Of a stretch of DNA of 64,000 nucleotides, positions 10,374 through 20,509 are shown one piece after another. The position numbers were made by a program, and so were the translations under genes. Origin of the DNA: Proteromonas lacertae (taxonomy: Eukaryota > Sar > Bigyra > Opalinata > Proteromonadidae); contig NGBS01000878.1 in the NCBI GenBank assembly GCA_002245135.1, positions 124,001-188,000 on the forward strand, given 5' to 3'. The notes beneath the pieces were generated by a model. It saw only the letters and a program-made list of their open reading frames with translations, did no database searches and was not told the origin of the DNA. Every line of letters starts with the position of its first letter. The first letter of the stretch is position 1.

Positions 10374-12579
10374 ATGAATGTAGATGAAATAAAGGAACTA
10401 TTGAAGAATAAAGATGTGGTCAAATTGAATGATATATTGAATGAGATGAAAAGCAAAAGTAGTCGTGAAGAGATTTATAAAGTATATAAAATGATAGGAG
10501 ATTATCATTTTGTGAAAGTATATAAAATAGTATTTATGATGATTAGAAAGAATATTTAGAAGCAATTTTGTATTATAAAAGTGCTTTAGAATACTCCACC
10601 TCACATACAAATAAAGAATGTAGTAATAGATGCTTAGGTCATTGTTATTATAATTTAGTATAATTATGATTTTTTATTAATAGAAAGAATATGATAAAGC
10701 AATTCCATTATTATAAAATTGCTTTGTTATTTAATTCACTAGAAAAAGATAAAGTAGTTAATAATCGAAATATTGGAAATTGTTATGTTGAAATGGTATT
10801 TATATTTATATATTTATAATGCTGAATAGAAACATTATAATGATGGAATTATTTATTTTAAGACTGCTTTGGAACATGCAGAATCAAATAAAGAAAAAAG
10901 AAAGAATAATAAGGGAATAGGTAAATGTTATTTTACATTAGTATAAATATAATAATAATAAATAGAAAGAATATGAGAAAGCTATTCCATATTTTGAAAC
11001 TGCTTTAGAATATTCATCAACAAATAAAGAATTCGAAGTTAATTACAGAATGATAGCAAACTGTTATTTCTTTTTAGTATATACGAGACTACTATAATTA
11101 TTAGAAAGAATATGAGAAAGCAATTCCGTACTATAAGAATGCATTAGAACATTCATCATCAAATCATGATAAAGATTGCAATAATAGAATGATTGGTAAT
11201 AGTTATAATAATATAGTATAAATATTGTAATTATATTAACTAGAAACATTATGATGAAGCAATTCCATATTATAAAGCAGCATTGGAGTATTCATCAAAA
11301 GATGAAGATAAAGAATGCAATAATAGAAAGATCGGTTGGTGTTATTATAATTTAGTATAATTATGATAATAATATAAATTAGAAAGAATATGAGAAAGCA
11401 ATTCCATATTTTAAAACATCATTAGAATATTCATCAAAAGATGAAGAAAAAGAATGCAAAAATAGAAAGATCGGTTGGTGTTATTATAATTTAGTATAAT
11501 TATGATAATAATATAAATTAGAAAGAATATGAGAAAGCAATTCCATATTTTAAAACATCATTAGAATATTCATCAAAAGATGAAGATAAAGAAGAGAATA
11601 ATAGAATGATAGGAAATGGTTATAATGAATCAGTATAAATATAGTGATTATATATATTAGAAACATTATGAAGAAGCAATTCCATACTTTAGAACAGCAT
11701 TGGAATATTGTTCATCAATTGAATATTTTGAATATTCTAATAGAATGATTGGAAGCTGTTATTATGATTTAGTATAGATTGAAATGATTATGCTGACTAG
11801 AAAGAATATAAACAATCAATTCCATACTATGAGAGTTCTCTATTATATTGCTCATTTAATGAAGATGTAGAATACAACAATAGAATGATTGGTTGTTGTT
11901 ATTATAATTTAGTATAATTTTTGTGATTATTCCTGTTAATAGAAAGATTATGAAAAAGCAATTCCATATTATAAAAGTGCTTTAGAATATTCATCAAAAG
12001 ATGAAGATAAAGAATGCAATAATAGAATGATTGGTAATAGTTATTATGAATCAGTATAAATATAGTGATATCTATAATAGAAAAATATAAAGAAGCAATC
12101 ATATTTGAAACTGGAAATCCTATCAATGAAAAAAAATAATAAAATGAATAGGTTGTCATTATTATTTAGTATAATTATGATGATATTCTATTAATAGAAA
12201 GAATATAAAAAAGCATTGGAATATTATAATATTGCATTAGGTTATTTAGAAGATGAAAAAGATAAATATTTATCTTTGGTTAATATAGCAGCAAGTTATT
12301 TGGAAATAGGAGAAAAAGAAAAGACAATTTCATATTTGAATGAAATAAAAGAAGAATTATGTAATGATAATACAAAATATTGGTATAATAAAGTAATGGG
12401 AAAATATTATCTTCAAATTGTATTATTTGATAATTGATATATAAACTGAATAGAAAGAAAAAGAAAAGAGTAAAGAATATTTAGAAAAATCGCTCATATA
12501 TGTAGATAATCTAATGAATGATGATAAACAAAGAGAAGAAATAAACAAATTATTAGAAGAATTAAACAAAATGAATTAA
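10374..12579 (+). CDS. TPR-array protein, one exon per repeat
   Basis: Fifteen exons are separated by introns of 25-34 nt, all GTAT...TAG and all in phase 0. Exons 2 and 4-12 are each exactly 111 nt, one 37-residue TPR-like unit starting K(E/H/D)Y and carrying AIPYYKxALEYSS and NRMIGxCYYNL. Exon 14 (12198-12419) is 222 nt, two units without an intron between them. Exon 1 (10374-10517) is a unique N-terminus and exon 15 (12454-12579) ends in TAA. Exon 3 (10684-10795, 112 nt) has one extra base. Exon 13 (12081-12168, 88 nt) is shortened and out of frame, so the gene may be damaged or mis-sequenced there. TPR arrays bind partner proteins; the partner is unknown. Confidence 0.82.
10547..12197 (+). 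repeat. Tandem exon-intron repeat, about 139-bp period
   Basis: Twelve successive exon-plus-intron modules. The intron between exons 7-8 and that between exons 8-9 are the same 28-nt sequence (11355-11382 and 11494-11521), and exons 7 to 9 are nearly identical. This shows recent duplication of whole exon-intron modules. Confidence 0.85.
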
Positions 12580-12784
12580 TTTATTCTTTTTCTTTTCTTT
12601 TTCAAAATGGGTTTATGGAAATATGTTTTTATAATTTTGAAACCAAAAATCCTTTTTTTATGAAGAAATATAAAAGAAAGAAGTATAAATAATATAAAAG
12701 TACTGATGTATGTAATTAAATTAAGTAAGAAATGTATTAACTAAAATTCTACTGTTAAAGACAACATATATATTCCTTAGTGAG

Positions 12785-12912
12785 GAGTGTAAAACATTAT
12801 TTCATCATGTATTAGTGGATCTGCTTATATATTCTCTGATTTCATGTCAATAAATTGTTCAGGATTTTCTGCTTTTATTCTTATTTTACCAAACGATATC
12901 TGTTATATAACA
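12785..12912 (-). pseudogene. Internally deleted copy of the 8367-9208 gene
   Basis: The reverse strand reads ISFGKIRIKAENPEQFIDMKSENI-stop-ADP, matching ISFGKIGIKRENPE joined directly to EQFIGMKLENILADP of the orphan gene. The intervening 36 or so codons are missing. A stop sits at the equivalent of Leu in ENILADP, so this is a fragment, not a gene. Confidence 0.6.
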
Positions 12913-13640
12913 TGTTCAATATGTAATATGTTGATGATATTAGATGGATATTGTGTTTTGACCAGTAATGTGAAAAGTAGCTACATAATATATGAAGATA
13001 ATGATAATTTTAAGTTATGTGATTTATGTTTGAATGTATTGAAAAAAGAAGAAGATATGAGAATATATGATATATGCTTCACAAGTTCACAAGAATTGAA
13101 TGGTTTAGAATATGATGAAGGAAGTGTGATTTGGTCAATTGATTGTTTATTACATGAAATGATTTGTAAGAAATTACCATTTAATGAAGATGATAAAATC
13201 ATCAAAACAAAAGAGAATATTCTTAGAATGTGATGAAATGACGAAAGAAATGATATTCAGAATGTTTAAAGGTGAAGATCATAAAAATAATGTAGTGATA
13301 TGTAAAGAAAGAAAACAGATATTATACAACAATGATTATTTAATAATAATATTACAATATAATATGGAAGTTGAATATTATTTTGAAAGTGATAAATGTG
13401 AAAATATTGGATATGGTTTGAAAAGCATTAAGAAAGATAGATATATAAAGAAATGAATTAAATGAAAGAGAATAAAGAAGTATTTAGATGTTTACTCCAA
13501 TTATCAATTATAGTAATAGAGAATATAGATAAATCATAATTAAAATCATTCATAGATAAGTTTTCATCAGTTAAATAATATAATTAACTGGACTTTCAGA
13601 AGAATAAAAGAATAAATTAGCGCAACAAATCTGTAATGTT
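12913..13640 (+). pseudogene. Decayed protein-kinase C-lobe and tail
   Basis: The frame ending at 13233 reads VKSSYIIYEDNDNFKLCDLC, then ICFTSSQELNGLEYDE and IWSIDCLLHEMICKKLPF. This is the layout of a kinase catalytic loop end, activation segment and helix F (DFG, APE and SDIWSLGC equivalents) with key residues lost. A frame change near 13220 leads to ECDEMTKEMIFRMFKGED and on to 13456. From 13464 a further stretch (KENKEVFRCL...LKSFIDKFSSV) matches the orphan fragment at 1483-1668. No N-lobe, no HRD and no intact ATP site are present. Confidence 0.6.
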
Positions 13641-13838
13641 GAATAAGCTATAATAACTGTTATAATAACTGGTATTAGTGGTAAGTTATACTAAAATAAG
13701 GAAAAATATACAAATATTAATCTTTTTTGCATATTTAATTGAAATGCCTAATTTTGAGCAATTCTAATCATTTTAATCACTTTATCCCAAAATTAAAGAA
13801 AATATAGTCGTTATCAATAATTTCATTTTGTTTTTAAA

Positions 13839-15970
13839 ATGTCTGATCAAGCAGCTGTTCATGTATAAATATGTGTATAATTAATTTAGGTGAAGAATAA
13901 GGCTCCTGCACCAATTCAAATTACTGCAGAACAGATTTTGAGAGAAGCAGTAGAGAAACAAGACTCTGAACCAAAGACCTCTTCAGTTCATATATCTGAT
14001 AGATCTGTATGTTATATGTTGATATAATTGTTAGGAATTAAATGAATTTCGAAAATTGAAGAGAACTAACTTCGAAAATGCTATAAAAATGCAAAAGATG
14101 TTGATGGGAAACTATACAAAATACGCTAAGTGGGAAGAATCTCAAGTATAATACATTTATAAACATTATTAATGATATAGGGTGAAATAGAAAGAGCCAG
14201 GTCAGTGTATGAAAGGGCATTAGAAGTAGATTATAGAAATGTGACAATATGGCTGAAATACGCAGAAATGGAGATGAAACACAAAAATGTCAATCATGCA
14301 AGGAATATCTGGGATAGATGTGTGAAATTATTACCACGTATAGATCAATTATGGTACAAATATGCATATATGGAAGAAATATTAGGAAATGTGAAAGGTG
14401 CAAGAGATGTTTATGAGAGATGGATGAAAGTATATATTTTTTTCTTATTTATTTATTTATATAATAGTGGGAACCTGATGAAAATGCTTGGCTAACATAT
14501 TTAAGATTCGAGACGAAGTATGGAACTAAGGATACTTGTAGAAATGTTTGGACAAGATATGTTCAATCATCTGGAAAAGTGGATAGTTATATGAAGTATG
14601 CAAAGTGGGAAGAAAAACAAAATGAATTGAAAAATAGCAGAAAAATATACGAAATAATATTTGATGTATTTCCAGAAAATGAAATTGATGAAGATGTTTA
14701 TATAAAATTTGCGAAATTTGAAGTAAGATGTCATGAATATGAAAGAGCAAGAGCAATCTACAAATTAGCATTAGAGAAGATAGGTAAAGATAAAAATGAG
14801 AATATATATCGTGAATATACATCATTTGAAAAGAAATATGGAGATAGAAAAGATATTGAAGATGTTGTATTAGACAAAAGAAGAAATCAATATGAAGAAG
14901 AAATCAAGTCAAATCCTAATAATTATGATGTTTGGTTTGATTATATAAAGTTAGAAGAAAGCGTTGATAATAATAAAGATAAAATCAGAGAAATATATGA
15001 AAGAGCAATTTCTGTTGTTCCACAATATAAAGAAAAGAAATTTTGGAGAAGATATATTTATTTATGGATCAATTATGCCATATTTGAAGAATTAGAAACA
15101 AAAGAAATGAAACGATGTAGAGCAATATATAAGAAATGTTTAGAAATAATTCCAAATAAGAAATTTACATTTGCTAAGATATGGATTTTATATGCGAAGT
15201 TTGAAATAAGACAAAGGAATTTAGATCAAGCTAGAAAAATACTTGGAACAGCAATAGGGAAATGTCCCAAACCTCGTTTATTTAAAGCTTATATTCAATT
15301 AGAATTAACATTAGGTGAAATAAATAGATGCAGAAAATTGTATAATAAATTTTTAGAATTTGCACCTCATTCATGTTATGGATGGAATAAATACGCTGAA
15401 ATGGAAATATCATTACAAGAATATGAAAGAGGAAGAAAAATATATGAATTAGCTATAAGTCAACCATTATTAGATATGCCTGAAATATTATGGAAGAAAT
15501 ATATTGATTTTGAGATAAGACAGAAAGAATATGACAAAGTGAGGGAATTATTTGAGAGTTTGTTGGAAAAATCTCAAAATGTTAAAGTGTATATTACTTA
15601 TGCTCAATTTGAGAATGATATAAAAGAGACACAAAAAGCTCGAGATATATTTATAAAAGGTGATAAATATTTTAAAGATAGTGGAATGAGAGAAGAAAGA
15701 GCGTTATTAATGAAAGCTTGGAAAGGGTTTGAATCTTCATTAGGATCTGAGAATGAAGAGAATATTCAGAAAGTGATTGATAAAATGCCAAGAAAAGAAA
15801 AGAAAACAAGAGATGTGTATGATGAAGATGGTAATGTGTGTGGAAATGAAGAATATTATGATTATATATTTGGTGATGAGATAGGTAGTGGTAGTAACAG
15901 TAATGAAGGTTCGAAGTTGTTGAGAATGTCTAAACAGTGGAAGATTAATAAAAGTAAAGAGAATAATTAA
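13839..15970 (+). CDS. CRNKL1: Crooked-neck/Clf1 (Syf3) HAT-repeat splicing factor
   Basis: Five exons, with introns at 13863-13889, 14007-14034, 14146-14180 and 14430-14467, encode about 667 residues, close to yeast Clf1. The protein is a solenoid of about 15 HAT repeats with the typical W..Y..E/F......AR.I(Y/W)ERAL pattern, e.g. [52 protein letters not shown]. Clf1/CRNKL1 scaffolds the Prp19-associated complex in the activated spliceosome. The short first exon (8 codons) is accepted because its ATG and phase join correctly to [20 protein letters not shown], the conserved N-terminal signature. It needs four introns removed to be made, fitting the intron-dense genome. Confidence 0.95.
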
Positions 15971-16019
15971 CTTGTTTTATCTAGTAAAGAAGATGGATTA
16001 TTATTGTTTTTTAATCAAC

Positions 16020-16306
16020 TATAATTCTAATTCGAAAATAGAAAGGTTAATTACAATTTAAGATAATGATTGAAGTATAATCAGTAATATATATTTTTCT
16101 ATCATATCATCATAATAACATACTATTAAATGTATAACATTGATTCATATGAAATATAAACGAATTTATGAAATATGCTATTTTACTTTCTTGGATAATT
16201 TCAAACCAATAAATATACATCTGCATCTAAAATTTTTAAAAAGATTAAGAAACGATCATATTTTTAATTTGGCTAGTTTATATCCTACAAGTGGCTAATT
16301 ACACAT
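16020..16306 (-). repeat. Left arm of diverged inverted repeat
   Basis: Read on the minus strand, about 280 bp align with 17303-17600 in the same order. Shared blocks are TGTGTAATTAGCCACT, GATATAAACTAG, GTTTCTTAATCTTTTT and ATATGAATCAATGTTATAC. Identity is roughly 75% by eye, with small indels. The arm starts just after the CRNKL1 stop. A weak 82-codon minus ORF (16285-16533) overlaps its inner edge. Confidence 0.6.
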
Positions 16307-17302
16307 AATTCGAATATATAAGGATATAAATAGTATATTAAGGATATACCATAAGCAAAATCAAAATTAATGAGTAACAAATGAAGTATTTCAACCACAA
16401 AGAAAGTCAAATTTAGAGCTGGAAAGAATGTATTTACATAATAGCTTCTCAAAGATATATCTAATTTTTGTAGAATTGTATACTTACAAATCTTTTTCTC
16501 CTTCATAAGAAGGAATTTTTCATAATTATTCATAAAATTTTAGAAAATAGAAGAATAAAATATAGATTAGAAATTGATTAAAGAGTATACAGATTAACTT
16601 CTGTCAAAACATTCCAGTTGAGGAGAAAAGTAAAGGATTTCTAAAAATATTTGTCATTTTCAAGTCGAATTTGTATCATATCTATATGGATAGCCAAAAT
16701 TTTTTTATGAGCAATATATTCTTTATTTATTATATTTATTGATTATAAAATATAAAACAAACAAAAATGAAAAAATAAACGAGAAAATAAAAAAATAGAA
16801 GGACAGAATTTTCGCAAGGGTGTGTATATCCTATAAAAAAATGAATAATGAAGTTAAATTTAAAGATATTGCTAATTATTTAATTTATTCTATTCAAAGA
16901 ATTCATTAAACAACATAAAATTGTTTAAATCATATATTATTATAGGAGTTTATTGTGATTTCTATATCAAGAATTTATTTTATATTCTAAATCTATTCTG
17001 TATGTTTTAATTTTCATTTTAGACTAAGAATGGGTAGTCTCATCCCTTTAATGAAGTAAATTATGATTTACACATTATTTAATAAATACACAAACACCAA
17101 TTAAATCAATATTAATATAATAATTTATTTTTACTCTTCGCTAATTATAATTAATTCGTAAATTACATTCTCTTCTTTCTGTTTTCTTTATTTTGCTTCT
17201 TCTAATCATCTTCTTTTAATTTCAACTTTACATTCAGGATTAACAATCACATTTTCTAATTACAAATTAATTACATTTGGTAATATGTCTTTATTCAATA
17301 AT
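16307..17302. other. Spacer between inverted-repeat arms
   Basis: About 1 kb of AT-rich sequence with no supportable gene. On the minus strand near 17250 a short coherent stretch reads NVIVNPECKVEIK, and the 16285-16533 ORF reads FFPALNLTFFVVEILHLLL. Both could be exons of a decayed gene, but I cannot link them. Confidence 0.4.
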
Positions 17303-17600
17303 GTGTAATTAGCCACTTTTAAGATATAAACTAGTGAAATCAAAATTACATAGTTTCTTAATCTTTTTCATATTTGATGTAGATATAATGAAATATCAAT
17401 ATTAGAAATAAATATTTGAATAACACAAAACAAGTGTATTGGTTTAAAATTATCAAAGCTAGTAAAAAAGTAATTGAGAATATTTTCGTAAATCAGCTTA
17501 TATTTTATATGAATCAATGTTATACAATTAATATTGTATTAAGATGATATGGTAAAAGTATACATGATAGACTATACTGCAATCGTTTATTAATTTTATA
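17303..17600 (+). repeat. Right arm of diverged inverted repeat
   Basis: Partner of 16020-16306 in opposite orientation. It ends about 230 bp before the 3' end of the LRR gene. No convincing target-site duplication flanks the two arms. Confidence 0.6.
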
Positions 17601-17832
17601 TTTACTAACTTATAATCAACAATATAAAGTAGAACATCATCCGCCTTGAATAGAAAAACAATATATTGAAAATAACTATATAAGTTGCTTTACTCTTGTG
17701 TAATATAAGTTGTATTATTAATCCACTATTTTAAGCTAAATGGTGAGAAATTATTGTTTTGAATAGAAGAGAAGAATAGTAATAATAAAAAAATAGTGAT
17801 AAATTGATGAATATATTTAAATCTTTAAACTG

Positions 17833-19248
17833 TTAAACCAAAACTTTAAAACAACCACTTTGTACATTCTTTTTAAATATGATAGGATGCTTAAAATTCA
17901 TACCACGCATTCGTACCTTTTTTAAGCTCTTCAAATCAGCAAATGATTCAGACATTAAATCAGCTAAGTCTTCATCAACTTTGTTACTGGTTAAATCCAA
18001 CTTCTTCAAACTTGGTATTTTCCAAGTGTTTTCACAAAAAGATTTTATTCCTCTTCTCTTTATATTACAACCTATATTCATAATATAATCAAAAGAAAAG
18101 AAAATACAACTAACATCTAATTCTTCTAAGTTGGATATATACTCCAAGTGTTTTGATAAACTTATCATTCCTGAATCTTCGATTTCACTTCCACTTAAAC
18201 ACAATCTTTTCAAATTTGGGATGAAATAGAGATTAGGAGATATTACTTTCATACATTCTCCATTAATTTTGTACAAATATAAATCTGTTAGTTTATTGAA
18301 GTATTCTAAACATCTGGATAATATTTGACAACTTTGTCTTTTTGTATCAAAAATATAATTATTAAAATTTAATTTCAAGTGTGTTAGATTTTTAAAACAC
18401 ATTGATTGACTATAAAAGTATTCTACATCAACAAAACAGAAGAATTCTATATCTAATGTTCTCTTCTTTAGTTTCTTTGCAGCATCTATACTTTTTCCTA
18501 TTTCAATATCAATAAAATAATAAATAAATATACTCATATGTTTAGAAAGATCATATATTCTATTAAAATAAAATTCTTCAAAGAATTTAACTTTTCTTTT
18601 CATATAAGATGAATCTTCTTCATCTTCTAATATTAGATTTAATTCTTCTATTGTTGTAGAATTTGGTATATTTTGAATGACTTTATTGAACTTTTTATTC
18701 TCACTGTTATTCTCAGATTTCTTCATTGAATCAAATAATTCTTTTACTTTTTCTATTACATTTAATTCATCATACATATATATATTATCTTCATTTTTAA
18801 TAAAATATTTATAATAATCATCAATATATACTTTCCCTTTATTACCTAACAATATATTACTTCCTGTCAAACTAATTTCATCAATTATTCCAACATAATC
18901 AAATACTTCAATATTTCTTATAATTCGTTTAAATATATCAATAACTCTATCTCTTCTGTTTCTTTTTACATAATTATCTAAATTGCGGATTATTTTTTGT
19001 TCTTCTACTTTCAATTCATTGTCTTTCAGTATAATGGAGTTAATGTTTGGAATTACATCATCAGTTATTGAATTTAACAGCATAATCAATTCAGTGCAGT
19101 ACATTAACCTTGTTTTATCAAGTTTATATGTCTTTATGCTTTTTTGAACAACATTATACTCATCTTTCTTAGTAGAACTGGTTGACTCCTTTGTACTGTT
19201 TGTAAAATACTCGAAATCGTAATCTAAAAATTTTGAATTGTTATCCAT
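17833..19248 (-). CDS. Leucine-rich-repeat protein (RNase-inhibitor type)
   Basis: An intronless ORF of 471 residues. The C-terminal half contains irregular 26-30-residue LRRs: FKNLTHLKLNFNNY, FNKLTDLYLYKI, IPNLKRLCLSGSEIEDSGMISL, ISNLEELDVSC, IPSLKKLDLTSNKVDEDL and LKSLKKVRMRGMN. This is the L..LDLS.N.I...G pattern of the RNase-inhibitor class. The N-terminal 230 residues are charged, helical and not recognised. No signal peptide or membrane segment is visible, so a cytosolic binding scaffold is likely. The ATG at 19248 is preceded 50 bp upstream by an unusual GC palindrome. Confidence 0.75.
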   Translation of the reverse strand: MDNNSKFLDYDFEYFTNSTKESTSSTKKDEYNVVQKSIKTYKLDKTRLMYCTELIMLLNSITDDVIPNINSIILKDNELKVEEQKIIRNLDNYVKRNRRDRVIDIFKRIIRNIEVFDYVGIIDEISLTGSNILLGNKGKVYIDDYYKYFIKNEDNIYMYDELNVIEKVKELFDSMKKSENNSENKKFNKVIQNIPNSTTIEELNLILEDEEDSSYMKRKVKFFEEFYFNRIYDLSKHMSIFIYYFIDIEIGKSIDAAKKLKKRTLDIEFFCFVDVEYFYSQSMCFKNLTHLKLNFNNYIFDTKRQSCQILSRCLEYFNKLTDLYLYKINGECMKVISPNLYFIPNLKRLCLSGSEIEDSGMISLSKHLEYISNLEELDVSCIFFSFDYIMNIGCNIKRRGIKSFCENTWKIPSLKKLDLTSNKVDEDLADLMSESFADLKSLKKVRMRGMNFKHPIIFKKNVQSGCFKVLV

Positions 19249-19299
19249 GGTTATATAAGTGAATTAAATCAAAACCGCCTTTTTTAAGAAATATTACAA

Positions 19300-19310
19300 T
19301 TTGGCGCCAA
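19300..19310. promoter_or_regulatory. E2F-like site TTTGGCGCCAA
   Basis: The 10-bp palindrome TTGGCGCCAA, preceded by T, fits the TTTSSCGC consensus of E2F/DP factors exactly. It sits about 52 bp upstream of the LRR gene ATG in otherwise GC-poor sequence. Binding is inference only. Confidence 0.35.
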
Positions 19311-19803
19311 TACGATTATTTACTTAAATGATATATTAGAATGTATGAATCTGATAAATTACTCTTTAGTGGAGGTTTCTAGGATTTTATAGGATAAATA
19401 ATACAAATTACCAAATATTAAACAAGTTTGAATAATAACTGTATATCAACAGTGAATATTTTATATTTATCCTATTTATAATCATTTATACATCATATAC
19501 CTCACAAGATTTCTATTTAAATGCTGGGATAAATAAACACTACTTCTAAATACAAAAATATATTCTTTATGTTATTTCGGCAAATAATAATTTGCTTTGA
19601 ATAACACAAAAGAGAAAACAGAAAAAAAGAAGATTATAAAACGACTCTTTTTTCGAAATTATTTCTTTTGTTTATATTCTATCATCTGATGAACAAATAT
19701 TAGTACATTATATTTAAAACAATAAAAATGAAAATAATGATTAAGATGAATTTAAAATAAAACATACAAAATATGGGGAAAAAATTAAAGCAATCAATGG
19801 TTA
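19311..19803. other. Intergenic, no gene seen
   Basis: AT-rich sequence between the LRR gene start and the VPS35L 3' end. I see no ORF, RNA gene or repeat that I can support. Confidence 0.5.
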
Positions 19804-20477
19804 TTAAATAGCTTTTACAGAAGCAATAAATTGTTTTAATATTTCCAACCACACACTATCTGTTAAATTATCATACTCACTCTGTATTCTTTTTTCTATA
19901 CACTTCAAAATGTGTTTAAAATACACATTCTCTTTCCTAATATTACTAAATGATATATATTTATATATATTATCTAATAATAATTTTATAGATTTAATAT
20001 CATTGGTTTTTATCTCAATCTATATATATTACAATAACATAAAATGATATATATTTATACAGAATATAAGAATGTATAAATTGTATCTAATAATAAAGTA
20101 AAATAATCCTTATCATTAAGTAAAGGAGGGAAAATAACTAAACATTTTTCTATAATATTACTTTGAATATCAAACAATTCAGTTGAATATGTTTTATTAT
20201 GTAAATATATATCATCATTTGAATTAATCCCCTTAATTTTATAACAGAATTCTTCTTTATTTAATTCTTTTAATAATATAAGTAATTCTAAATATAATTT
20301 CAATTGAGTTTTTGTACCATTTAACCATTTATAGTCATTAATAAACTTTATAATATTGTATGTAATTAAAAATGGAGATTTGTCTGGATCTGTTGGTATT
20401 AAAATAGATGTATGATAAAATGAATGTAAAATATGAATCAATGAACTTTCATTAACTATTATTGGATCTATTCAAAC

Positions 20478-20509
<32 letters not shown>

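Noticed and set aside
10547-12197. Regular ~139-bp repeats as a CRISPR-like or satellite array
   Set aside because: The repeat is 111 coding bases plus an intron, translates into a TPR unit and is diverged mainly at silent sites; there are no unique spacers.
10374-12579. Frequent TAA/TAG/TGA in a repeated coding-like region, suggesting a reassigned (ciliate-like) genetic code
   Set aside because: All frequent stops fall inside GTAT...TAG introns. Conserved genes such as CRNKL1, PFKFB and NIF3 read normally and end in standard TAA, TAG or TGA.
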